Positions 50,707 to 59,196 of a stretch of 64,000 nucleotides of DNA are shown piece after piece. How positions within the stretch are numbered: the first letter of the stretch is position 1; each line of letters starts with the position of its first letter. A program made the position numbers and the translations under genes. The stretch is taken from positions 1 to 64,000 of the forward strand of contig CALMAI010000023.1 in the NCBI GenBank assembly GCA_937858825.1, written 5' to 3'. Origin of the DNA: an uncultured Candidatus Peregrinibacteria bacterium (GTDB taxonomy: Bacteria; Patescibacteriota; Gracilibacteria; UBA1369). The notes under the pieces are model-generated. The model was not told the origin of the DNA, made no database searches, and worked only from the letters and a program-made list of their open reading frames with translations.

Positions 50707-51488
50707 TCATCCTCCTCCACTCATCCAAATCCATGAAAGCCAATCCGTCAAAAACGGAAAAATATCAAGCCCCCCAACTCCTTGAACAGGCAAAAAAAAT
50801 CAATACATATCTCAAAACGCTTTCTTCCACACAGATTGAAAAGTCGATGAAAGTTTCTGCCTCATTGGCAGAAAAAACAAAAGAACTTATTGCCGATTGG
50901 AATATTGCTCCTCAAAAACAGACTCCGGCAATTGATGCCTTTCGCGGAGACATCTATAGCGGCCTCCAGGCTCACACTCTCACCCCCGCCCAAAGATTTT
51001 ATGCCAACAAAACGCTCTATATACTTTCCGGACTCTACGGCGTCCTCAAAGCCCTGGACGGCATTTATCCTTACCGGCTTGAAATGGCCTACAAATTCCC
51101 TCAGAAACCATTCTCCAATATGTATAATTTTTGGGATAATGCCATTGCCTCCTGCCTTCCAAAAAACGAACCCATCATCAACCTCGCCGCGGACGAATAC
51201 TCAAAAACTGTCACCAGGTTTGTCCCTAAAGATCGGATCATTTCTCCCAAATTCCTCACTATGAACCCCAAGAACGGCGAACCCAAATTCGTGGTTGTCC
51301 ATGCAAAAATTGCTCGTGGAGCCTTTGCAAACTGGCTCATAACATCGGGACAAAATGATCCAAAAAAAATCAGCACCTTTAACAAAATCGGCTACCAATA
51401 CAGCAAGACACTCAGCACTCCGGACATTCCTACTTTTGTATGCCAGGAATTTCAAGGTACCGGACTGAGCGTAAAGCTTCGTCCATAA
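50703..51488 (+). CDS. yaaA: Peroxide stress protein YaaA
   Basis: 261 residues, family length. It starts MIILLHSSKSMKANPSKTEKYQAPQLLEQAKKI and has PAIDAFRGDIYSGL, ILSGLYGVLKALDGIYPYRLEMAYKF, IINLAADEYSKTV and VVHAKIARGAFANWLI. In E. coli YaaA lowers free intracellular iron after hydrogen peroxide, limiting DNA damage. Cytosolic. Coupled to the upstream epimerase gene. Confidence 0.93.
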   Translation: MIILLHSSKSMKANPSKTEKYQAPQLLEQAKKINTYLKTLSSTQIEKSMKVSASLAEKTKELIADWNIAPQKQTPAIDAFRGDIYSGLQAHTLTPAQRFYANKTLYILSGLYGVLKALDGIYPYRLEMAYKFPQKPFSNMYNFWDNAIASCLPKNEPIINLAADEYSKTVTRFVPKDRIISPKFLTMNPKNGEPKFVVVHAKIARGAFANWLITSGQNDPKKISTFNKIGYQYSKTLSTPDIPTFVCQEFQGTGLSVKLRP

Positions 51489-51581
51489 GCCAAATTGTCA
51501 TTAAAAAATCATCGATGCTACCTTGAACCACATCTAAAAATCAACAATAATAACAAAAATAAAGATCTCACTGCTTCTTCT

Positions 51582-54500
51582 ATGCTTTACACTCACAGTT
51601 TTCGCAGAATAAAAACTGCGCTCGTCGCCCTTTCTTTTGTTGCCGGGGTGCTCTTCAGCATGACATTCATACCAAAAGCTTCGGCTGCAGACACCTGTAT
51701 GGGAGCTTGTATCAGCGCTGGCCCACAACTGGGATCAGTAAGCAGCGAACAGTCAGTGTTACTGAATGCTTTGTTAGGACAGTTCCTGAATACCACTATC
51801 AACATTTCTGCTGTAGACTGGAACGCTCTTGCAACCAGTGACATCAACCTTGATGATCTTTTAACACAACTTCAAACAGACCTGACCCTCGCTTCACCAT
51901 CAGCAGCTCTTACCACAGATATCACCCTTAATGAGCTCCTTGCCTCAGCGGCAACAGTTGCTCAGGCAGATGGTAATGCACCTCTTCAAACAGCCTTGAA
52001 TGATTTCAACGCAGAGATTCCCGGCCTTACCGACACCATCCAGCTGGGAGATCTTCTCTCTATAGGATACCCCGAAGATGCTTTTTCAAATGTAGATCTT
52101 AACGCGCTTGACCTCCTTACAGGATCAGTCCAGTTGTTTAACTATGACAATGTAGCCAGCACTCCAACTCCAATCAGCCTCTCTGGAACAAATTTAGGAC
52201 TTGGATCCCTTCTGAACACAGTAGAGTTTGCAGCAACCGTTATTGAACCACCAATCTATGTATGTGGAATCGAAGGAAATACATTTAGTACAGGAGCAAT
52301 CCGACTCTTCACCGATATAGATTTAGTAGATGTAGCTATTGATTTCACAACACTCGAATCAGCTCTGGAAACACTACTCGGGGTTTTAATCGATGTAGAA
52401 ATTGATGCCAGCATTGCTGACCTTACCCTTTATACAGAGATCACCAAATTAGAAGGAACTATCACCGCCGTTGACGCTGTTGCCCAAACCGTATCGGTGA
52501 GCGCAACTCCAGGAATTGCTGATCTTTATCTTGGAAACATTGATCAAACCGCCTTCTTCAACCGTGTATATGTTTTGGATGAAACAACCGATCTCGATTA
52601 TGGAACAATTGGAAGCTTTGGCATAACCGTAGAAGACACCCTTCTTTCAAGCATACTTGCAGATGTAAGCGTCGGCATCGAAGCCAAAGCTCACGCCGAC
52701 ACAACACCTGGAGCAAGCACACTCAACTTTACCGGCCCTTATCCAGAAACACAAACTATAGGAGGCGCAGGCATCAACAGCACTCTTGTTACTGACCTCA
52801 TCAATGACCTCGACATCCAACTCAGTGGATCATTGGGTGCACTTTTGGATCCATTGGTTGCCGGAACAATTGAGCCAGCACTCGACCTCGCAATCCCATC
52901 TCTCCTGGACCCGATAGTAGAATCACTACTCAATAATCTCATTGATCCAACCCTCAACTTACTCGGAATTGGGATTGGGAAAGGCACCGTAACCGTTGAA
53001 GGAATTGTAAACATCTGCGAATTCGCCGACACCGATGGCGATTCCGTCACCGATAACTACGAAGATTTCAATTTAGATGGAGATCTGGATAACGATGATC
53101 AGGACGGAGATGGAACGCCAAACTATCTGGACACCGATGATGACAACGACAATGTTCCAACGATAGAAGAAGATCCAAATGGAAACGGCAACCCCTTTGA
53201 TGACAACACCGATAGTGACCTTCTCCCCAACTTCCTCGACAACGATGACGATGGGGACAACGTTCCAACTATTGACGAAGATCCCAACGAAGACGGTCTT
53301 CCAGCCAATGATGATACAGACGGCGACACAACCCCAAACTACCTCGACGCCGATGATGACGACGATGGAACCGATACTATAGACGAAGACACCAACACGA
53401 ACAATGATCCAACCGATGACGATCAGGATGGAGACTTAGTCCCAGACTATCTGGAACCGGACAATGTCGATACCGATTCTGATGGAAACTTCAACGAAAA
53501 TGATCCAGACGATGACGGCGATAACGTCCCAACCGCAACAGAGGATGGAGATTCAAGCGGCAATCCTTTAAACGACGACACCGACAGCGATGGCATTCCA
53601 GACTTCCTGGATACGGATGATGATGGAGACAATGTTCCAACCATCGACGAAGATCCAAACGAAGATAGTGACCCAACCAATGATGACACCGATAGCGATA
53701 CTATTCCAAACTACCTGGACCCTGATGATGACGATGATGGTATCGACACGATCGACGAAGACACCAACGCGAACAATGATCCAACCGATGACGACGCCGA
53801 TTCTGACCTTGTTCCTGACTATCTGGAACCAAACGACGTTGATACCGACAGTGATGGAAACAACAATAACGTGGACCCTGATGACGATGGGGACAATGTT
53901 CCAACCGCAATGGAAGACGTAGATTCCAATGGAAATCCTTTAAATGATGATTCCGACTCTGATGGAACCCCAGACTATCTGGACACCGATGATGATGGAG
54001 ACAATGTTCCAACCATCAATGAAGACCCAAACAATGATGATGACCCAACCAACGATGACACAGATAAAGACACCATTCCAAACTACCTCGATACCGATGA
54101 CGACGGCGATGGAACCGACACCATAAACGAAGATACCAACACCAACAACGACCCAACTGATGATGATGAAGACGCTGACTCTGTTCCTGATTACCTAGAG
54201 CCAGACAATGTGGATACCGATTCTGACGGTAATTTCAACGAAAACGATCCCGATGACGACGGTGATAACGTTCCAACCATTAATGAAGATGTTGATGGGA
54301 ACGGAAACCCTCTCAACGATGATACAGATAGCGATACCATCGCCAATTTCCTGGATGACGACGATGATGGCGACGGAATCCCAACCAAAGATGAAGACCC
54401 AAATGGAAACAATGACCCAACCGATGACGATTCAGATGGTGATACCATTCCTGACTATTTAGATAATCTCCACAACCCTTCAAGTGGAGGTGGTGGCGGC

Positions 54501-55340
54501 GGTGGATCAATTTCAAGCAGTAGCGGTGCCGGAGGACGAGCAGCAAACTTTAACAAAAACATTTTCGATGCCGTTGAAGACGTTGCCGCAGAAACCGACA
54601 CAAATAAAAACACCAACATAGAAGATCTGACCCAAGAGGCCTGCCTAGAAAAAACAGCTTTCAGAAATCTTCAATTCCGAGATCTCCCATCATCGCACTG
54701 GGCCCACAAATACATGGACTTCATGCGCCTCTCCAAAATCGTCGCAACCGATGAATACATCTTGAACGGATACAAACATCTCCAGGAAGGAAGCACCACA
54801 TCTATTCTCCCCGATGCCAATATTAAACGATTCGAAATCGTAAGTATGGCTCTGGTTGCCAACTGTATTCCAGTTAAACAAAATATTCAGAATGGCAGCC
54901 GCCAGTTCAGCGACCTTTCACGGGAACCCACCGATGACACCCTCCTCAATGAAGTCAAAAAAGTCATGTATACCGCTCTTGATGAAGGGATCATCAGTGG
55001 ATTCGAAGATGACTTTTCTGCCCGGGGACTCCAGGATGTAACAAAGGCGGAAGCGCTCAAAATCATGATGAACGCTTCCGGCCAAAGCAGCATGGACTAC
55101 GACAACTTTGGACAGATCTACACGGATGTGCTCAGAAACGACTGGTACGCCCCATACATTGCCAGCGCCTTTGACAAGGCTATCATCGACGCACCAACCG
55201 CAGAAAACAAAACATTCAGTCCAAACGATCCACTTCTTCGTTCCAATGCCACAAAATATATGACATTATCACTCCTCTACTCCCTCAACCTGGATAACAA
55301 CTTCAAGTACGAAATCAAAGAGATGCTCTATCAAGGATAA
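51582..55340 (+). CDS. Giant SLH protein with thrombospondin type-3 Ca-binding repeats
   Basis: 1252 residues from ATG 51582 (MLYTHSFRRIKTALVALSFVAGVLFSMTFIPKASA signal); an upstream TTG at 51495 is unlikely. Residues about 36-478 are a large beta-rich secretory region without a named match. About 479-963 are DxDxDGxxD-type thrombospondin-3 repeats (for example PNYLDTDDDNDNVPTIEEDP), which bind many calcium ions. A Gly-rich linker leads to three C-terminal SLH modules (LPSSHWAHKYMDFMRLSKIV, FSDLSREPTDDTLLNEVKKVMYTALDEGIISG, YTDVLRNDWYAPYIASAFDKAI). It is an anchored rod. A 372-base super-repeat is described separately. Confidence 0.9.
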   Translation: MLYTHSFRRIKTALVALSFVAGVLFSMTFIPKASAADTCMGACISAGPQLGSVSSEQSVLLNALLGQFLNTTINISAVDWNALATSDINLDDLLTQLQTDLTLASPSAALTTDITLNELLASAATVAQADGNAPLQTALNDFNAEIPGLTDTIQLGDLLSIGYPEDAFSNVDLNALDLLTGSVQLFNYDNVASTPTPISLSGTNLGLGSLLNTVEFAATVIEPPIYVCGIEGNTFSTGAIRLFTDIDLVDVAIDFTTLESALETLLGVLIDVEIDASIADLTLYTEITKLEGTITAVDAVAQTVSVSATPGIADLYLGNIDQTAFFNRVYVLDETTDLDYGTIGSFGITVEDTLLSSILADVSVGIEAKAHADTTPGASTLNFTGPYPETQTIGGAGINSTLVTDLINDLDIQLSGSLGALLDPLVAGTIEPALDLAIPSLLDPIVESLLNNLIDPTLNLLGIGIGKGTVTVEGIVNICEFADTDGDSVTDNYEDFNLDGDLDNDDQDGDGTPNYLDTDDDNDNVPTIEEDPNGNGNPFDDNTDSDLLPNFLDNDDDGDNVPTIDEDPNEDGLPANDDTDGDTTPNYLDADDDDDGTDTIDEDTNTNNDPTDDDQDGDLVPDYLEPDNVDTDSDGNFNENDPDDDGDNVPTATEDGDSSGNPLNDDTDSDGIPDFLDTDDDGDNVPTIDEDPNEDSDPTNDDTDSDTIPNYLDPDDDDDGIDTIDEDTNANNDPTDDDADSDLVPDYLEPNDVDTDSDGNNNNVDPDDDGDNVPTAMEDVDSNGNPLNDDSDSDGTPDYLDTDDDGDNVPTINEDPNNDDDPTNDDTDKDTIPNYLDTDDDGDGTDTINEDTNTNNDPTDDDEDADSVPDYLEPDNVDTDSDGNFNENDPDDDGDNVPTINEDVDGNGNPLNDDTDSDTIANFLDDDDDGDGIPTKDEDPNGNNDPTDDDSDGDTIPDYLDNLHNPSSGGGGGGGSISSSSGAGGRAANFNKNIFDAVEDVAAETDTNKNTNIEDLTQEACLEKTAFRNLQFRDLPSSHWAHKYMDFMRLSKIVATDEYILNGYKHLQEGSTTSILPDANIKRFEIVSMALVANCIPVKQNIQNGSRQFSDLSREPTDDTLLNEVKKVMYTALDEGIISGFEDDFSARGLQDVTKAEALKIMMNASGQSSMDYDNFGQIYTDVLRNDWYAPYIASAFDKAIIDAPTAENKTFSPNDPLLRSNATKYMTLSLLYSLNLDNNFKYEIKEMLYQG
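53020..54470 (+). repeat. Tandem 372-base super-repeats inside the Ca-repeat region
   Basis: Corresponding points in the DNA (CTGGAACC-type codons for YLEP followed by DNVDTDSDGN) occur at 53451, 53823 and 54195, exactly 372 bases (124 residues) apart twice. Each unit contains about eight to ten shorter Asp-rich repeats. The near-identity suggests recent duplication by slippage or recombination, and assembly across it is error-prone. Confidence 0.85.
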
Positions 55341-55347
55341 TGAATCT

Positions 55348-56094
55348 TTAGGAACGGTCACAATACATATGAATTGCCTCGGTCATAAAAGCTGCAAGCC
55401 CCGGGGCAATTTTTTCATAGTAAGCGGCAAAGCGCTCATCTTCTGAATACATCGTTCCCAGATTACGAAACATCATTTTTGAACAGTCATAAAAACGATT
55501 CATATGCTGAAGGTATTCCTCGACAAGTTTCTGAACACCTTCATCCCTCGGCCCCTTATCCATAACATCAGCGATCTTAGCCAAAATTGCTTTGCCCTCT
55601 TCCTGAATCCTCTTCATATCGTCCTTTGACCAGTTTTTTAAGCGTTCCTGACTTTGCTTCCAGGCATCCGTTTTACCCCATCGCAATTTTGCCTCTTCCT
55701 GATACTCCTCCAATTTCTTTGTTGAAAGACCATCATATAAAGATTGATCTTCAACATTTTTTTTCTTTTTCATAGTGGTAAGTGTTTGAGATAAAGTAAT
55801 AAGAATTTGATCCAATCTTTCCCTTTTAAGACGAAGCATTTTCTCTTGCTCCATCAAAGCTTCAACAAGGTTAAAATCAGGTGCACTCATGATTTCGGCA
55901 ATGTCTTGCAGTGAAAATTCCAACTCCCGAAAAAACAGAATTTGCTGCAATTGCAAAAGCTCTTTCTGCTCATAGTATCGATAACCATTTTCGCCAACAA
56001 AAGAGGGCCTCAAAAGACCAATGTCATCATAATGGTGAAGTGTGCGCACACTCACATGAGCCATTTTTGCCAGTTGTCGAACCGTATAAGCCAT
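55348..56094 (-). CDS. MerR-family regulator with TipAS-like drug-binding domain
   Basis: 248 residues. MerR helix-turn-helix: YTVRQLAKMAHVSVRTLHHYDDIGLLRPSFVGENGYRYYEQKELLQLQQILFFRELEFSLQDI, a dimer helix, and a C-terminal region (RFYDCSKMMFRNLGTMYSEDERFAAYYEKIAPGLAAFMTEAIHMYC) like the TipAS antibiotic-recognition domain of TipA/Mta. It probably activates a promoter on drug binding, often its own. The regulated target is not obvious: the helicase gene lies upstream on the same strand. Confidence 0.92.
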   Translation of the reverse strand: MAYTVRQLAKMAHVSVRTLHHYDDIGLLRPSFVGENGYRYYEQKELLQLQQILFFRELEFSLQDIAEIMSAPDFNLVEALMEQEKMLRLKRERLDQILITLSQTLTTMKKKKNVEDQSLYDGLSTKKLEEYQEEAKLRWGKTDAWKQSQERLKNWSKDDMKRIQEEGKAILAKIADVMDKGPRDEGVQKLVEEYLQHMNRFYDCSKMMFRNLGTMYSEDERFAAYYEKIAPGLAAFMTEAIHMYCDRS

Positions 56095-56165
56095 AGAAAT
56101 TGATAAGATCTAGGCAACCTTAAACTATAACGTCACGGAAGAGTCAACAATTTCACACATTTTTA

Positions 56166-57353
56166 TTACTTCGCATTCACAAACGTCAATGCAATACCTG
56201 TTTTACTCCCTCGGCCAGTCCGGCCAATTCGGTGAACATAATCTTCCTGGGTTTCCGGAAGATCATAGTTAATAACATGACTCACATTATCAATATCCAG
56301 TCCACGCGCGGCAACATCAGTCGCCACCAAAATGTTCACTCTATTCTTTTTAAAAGCCTCCAAAGCACGTTGACGTCGACTTTGAGTCTTATCTCCATGA
56401 ATTGATTCAACTTTTAAACCACTCTTATCCAAGATTCGGGAAAGTTTATCCACTCCGCGCTTGGTTCGTCCAAAGACCAAAACTTTCTGAAAATCAGGTT
56501 TCCGCAAAAGATCCTTCAAGACATCAATCTTATTCTCATTTGGATGAACCCGAACAACATCCTGCTCAACATTTGCCGCCGTTTCACGGGTTTTCACAGA
56601 AATCGTAACCGGCTCATGCAAAAAGGTTTGAATCAGCTCTTCAATTTGCTTGGAAATTGTAGCCGAGAAAAACAGTGAATGTCGTCGTTCTGGTAAATGA
56701 CTCAACAAGTACTTAATATCATCAATAAATCCCATGTCGAGCATGCGATCAGCTTCATCCAAAATCACGTTATCGAATGTATCAAGGTGAAGCAATTTTC
56801 GCTGAAGCAAATCTTTCACACGACCTGGAGTTCCAATAATAAAGTTATGTTTCTTCTTCAATTTTCGAATTTGCCCGGTGATGTTGGTCCCACCAATACA
56901 CAAAACTGACCGAATCCCCATATCCAGCGCAAATCCTTTAAATTCATCTTCAATCTGGAACGCCAGCTCGCGCGTTGGGGCCAAAATCAAAACACGCTCT
57001 CCACGGTTCTGCAAAACCTTGTGAAGCATAGGCAACAAAAACGCTGCCGTTTTTCCGGTTCCCGTATTCGCAATACCTACAACATCACGACCCTCCATAA
57101 CAGCTGGAATGGCCTGATCCTGAATTGGTGTTGGATCTTTATAACCTTTTTTCGCAATATTGAGCTTCAGACGCGTATCGAGTCCAAAATCTTCAAAAGT
57201 ATGCTGACACTCATAGACCACAGGAGCTTCTGCCTCTGCCGCCCTTTTCACAAACTGACTTACGTCAATCCCCCTGCCTTTTCCGGCACTTTTTTTCCTT
57301 CCCCTAAAATTTGACGGTCTTCGATTGCCGCCAAACGATCTTCTACGTTTCAT
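56166..57353 (-). CDS. rhlE: DEAD-box RNA helicase (RhlE-like)
   Basis: 395 residues, N-terminal Arg/Lys/Gly-rich tail (MKRRRSFGGNRRPSNFRGRKKS) first. Q motif FEDFGLDTRLKLNIAKKGYKDPTPIQ, Walker A ANTGTGKTAAFLL, PTRELA, DEAD box ILDEADRMLDMGF, SAT FFSATI, and ARGLDIDNVSHVINYDLPETQEDYVHRIGRTGR. It lacks the C-terminal extension of RhlE, and the tail is at the N-terminus. It probably acts in ribosome assembly or RNA decay, in line with the nearby cold-shock gene. Confidence 0.93.
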   Translation of the reverse strand: MKRRRSFGGNRRPSNFRGRKKSAGKGRGIDVSQFVKRAAEAEAPVVYECQHTFEDFGLDTRLKLNIAKKGYKDPTPIQDQAIPAVMEGRDVVGIANTGTGKTAAFLLPMLHKVLQNRGERVLILAPTRELAFQIEDEFKGFALDMGIRSVLCIGGTNITGQIRKLKKKHNFIIGTPGRVKDLLQRKLLHLDTFDNVILDEADRMLDMGFIDDIKYLLSHLPERRHSLFFSATISKQIEELIQTFLHEPVTISVKTRETAANVEQDVVRVHPNENKIDVLKDLLRKPDFQKVLVFGRTKRGVDKLSRILDKSGLKVESIHGDKTQSRRQRALEAFKKNRVNILVATDVAARGLDIDNVSHVINYDLPETQEDYVHRIGRTGRGSKTGIALTFVNAK

Positions 57354-57436
57354 GGCTGAAATTAATAATCTAATATTTTCCGAGCGCTAAATCTACAACA
57401 TATTAATTGTAAAGTCAACCATCTTTTAATCGAAGG

Positions 57437-57561
57437 TTGACTTATAAAAAAGAACCAGTATTATATGCCAGATCCAGGAAGTAGAGTTTTAAGGGGTTCT
57501 GAATATAGATTCCACCGACAAGACGACGCTGAGTGGAATATATATCTTAACCTTTTTATTT
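57437..57561 (+). promoter_or_regulatory. Cold-shock gene promoter and structured 5' leader
   Basis: TTGACT (57437-57442), a 16-base spacer and TATTAT (57459-57464) make a good promoter. The leader of about 90 bases contains the hairpin ATTCCAC/GTGGAAT with flanking TATA/TATA pairing (about 57507-57547). Long structured leaders are typical of cspA-type genes, where they change fold with temperature. No Shine-Dalgarno sequence precedes the ATG. Confidence 0.7.
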
Positions 57562-57819
57562 ATGAAAGGTGTTATCCAAAAAGTCACCGATAAAGGCTTT
57601 GGTTTTATCGCTCCAGAAGCTGGAGGAAGCGAAATCTTCTTCCACGCTAACGACCTTCAAGGCATCAGCTTTGACGACATTCGTGAAGGAATGTCAGTTA
57701 CTTACGAAATGGAAGACTCTGCAAAGGGTCCTCGAGCCGTTCAAGTAAAGGTAGCAGACGGAGGAAGTGAAACTCCTGCTGAAGCTGCAGACGATTCTAT
57801 GGAAGAATCTGCTGAGTAA
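57562..57819 (+). CDS. csp: Cold-shock domain protein with acidic tail
   Basis: 85 residues. Cold-shock domain: [32 protein letters not shown] with RNP1 (KGFGFIA) and RNP2 (IFFHA) motifs, ending RAVQVKV. A tail ([20 protein letters not shown]) is acidic and disordered, which is longer than in E. coli CspA. Single-stranded RNA/DNA binder acting as a chaperone. Followed by its own terminator. Confidence 0.95.
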   Translation: MKGVIQKVTDKGFGFIAPEAGGSEIFFHANDLQGISFDDIREGMSVTYEMEDSAKGPRAVQVKVADGGSETPAEAADDSMEESAE

Positions 57820-57838
57820 TTCACTCACAAAAAGAGAA

Positions 57839-57866
57839 GAGCACTCCAATCGGGGTGCTCTTTTTT
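57839..57866 (+). terminator. Rho-independent terminator of the cold-shock gene
   Basis: GAGCACTCC (57839-57847) pairs with GGGGTGCTC (57852-57860) using one G-T pair, followed by six T residues. It lies 19 bases past the stop. Confidence 0.85.
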
Positions 57867-57903
57867 GTTGAATCAGTATAATGAAACTATCTAACATCAC
57901 ATC

Positions 57904-59196
57904 ATGACCAAGATCGCCGTAATCGGTGCCGGGATCGCTGGACTTTCCTGCGCCTATGAACTTCAAAAAGCCGGATTAGACGTGACCGTCTTTGAAAAAG
58001 AAAACTATGTTGGAGGAAGAATGGCCAGCCGCACCAAAGATGGCCTCACTTTCGACATTGGAGCCGACCACCTTTGTAATCTCTATGAATCAATGCAGCA
58101 ATACTGCAAAGAACTTGGAATCGAATGGAAAAAAATGGAGTTTGAAAAATATGGCATCATCAAAAAAGGGACCCTCATTCCTATGGAAAAGGCTATCGGA
58201 CTCACCACCGGATTAAAACTCGCAAAGCAGTACAAAAAAATTCAAGAACGGACGACCAATTTTCTGGACCTCACCACTGCAGTCCAATACGACACAGAAA
58301 CAGCCTATGACGCCATGATGAGAGAAATCGGCAAAGAAGGCGTAGACTACCTTGTCGATCCATTCACATCCACTTACCAGTTTCACACCAGTGAAGAGAT
58401 CAGCTATGGCGCCCTTTTGGCAATTCTTCAATCTGTAAAGTATCAACAGGAAGGATGGAAACTCCACCGTATGAAAGGAGGTATGAGCGCATTGCCGGAA
58501 GCTTTGGCAAAGAAAGTAGACATCCGTTTGAACAGTGCTGTCATGAATGTTGAATGGAGTCAGGATGGAGTCAGCAACGTCACGACCGAAAAAGATGGAA
58601 CAAAACAGTACGACATGGTTGTTTTCGCGTGCCAGTCCAGCACTGTTCAAAAAATCCTTAAAAATCCAACCCCAGAACAACAAGATCTGTTTAAAAACAC
58701 GAAGTACGCAACCTCTATCAGCATCGCGTTCAAAGTAAAGAAAGATCTTCTCCCCAATGACTATTCAATTGTCTGGGTTCCAAAAGTTGAAAATCAAACC
58801 ATTTCCGGCTTTGTCAATGAAAAAATAAAATCTGAAGATACGACTGACCAAAATCACACACTTTTGTGCACCTGGATTCACGAATCGGCAGCTAAAGAGC
58901 TCATCAGTAATAGTAACGAAAAAATCTACAACAATATCGCCGGGGAGCTCGTTACTATTTGCCCATGGGTCGAATCATCAGATCAGCTCCAACCATTCGA
59001 CATCCAACGATGGCCGGAAGCCATGCCAAAGTTCTCTCACGGCCATCTTGCCAGAGTTGCAAAATTCCTCGAAAAAAACGGTGACCACAACCTTTTCTTC
59101 TGTGGCGATTATCTCAACAGTCCATGGACTGAAGGCGCTCTCCGTTCAGGACAGAGAGTCGCCAGACAAATCATTGAAATTAAAAAGCTCTACTAG
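57904..59196 (+). CDS. FAD-dependent NAD(P)-binding oxidoreductase (protoporphyrinogen oxidase/amine oxidase superfamily)
   Basis: 430 residues. FAD-binding GAGIAGLSCAYELQKAGLDVTVFEKENYVGGRMASR at the N-terminus, and the second FAD contact FFCGDYLNSPWTEGALRSGQRVARQI at the C-terminus. The middle (GGMSALPEALAKKVDIRLNSAVMNVEW) is the GGM-type substrate region of HemY/desaturase-like enzymes. No heme-synthesis genes are nearby, so the substrate is open; carotenoid-like or related isoprenoid oxidation is possible. Stop overlaps the convergent CrtI-like gene by four bases. Confidence 0.86.
   Translation: MTKIAVIGAGIAGLSCAYELQKAGLDVTVFEKENYVGGRMASRTKDGLTFDIGADHLCNLYESMQQYCKELGIEWKKMEFEKYGIIKKGTLIPMEKAIGLTTGLKLAKQYKKIQERTTNFLDLTTAVQYDTETAYDAMMREIGKEGVDYLVDPFTSTYQFHTSEEISYGALLAILQSVKYQQEGWKLHRMKGGMSALPEALAKKVDIRLNSAVMNVEWSQDGVSNVTTEKDGTKQYDMVVFACQSSTVQKILKNPTPEQQDLFKNTKYATSISIAFKVKKDLLPNDYSIVWVPKVENQTISGFVNEKIKSEDTTDQNHTLLCTWIHESAAKELISNSNEKIYNNIAGELVTICPWVESSDQLQPFDIQRWPEAMPKFSHGHLARVAKFLEKNGDHNLFFCGDYLNSPWTEGALRSGQRVARQIIEIKKLY

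Noticed and set aside
53020-54470. CRISPR or satellite array
   Set aside because: The repeats are in frame and encode Asp-rich Ca-binding motifs; no constant repeat with unique spacers.
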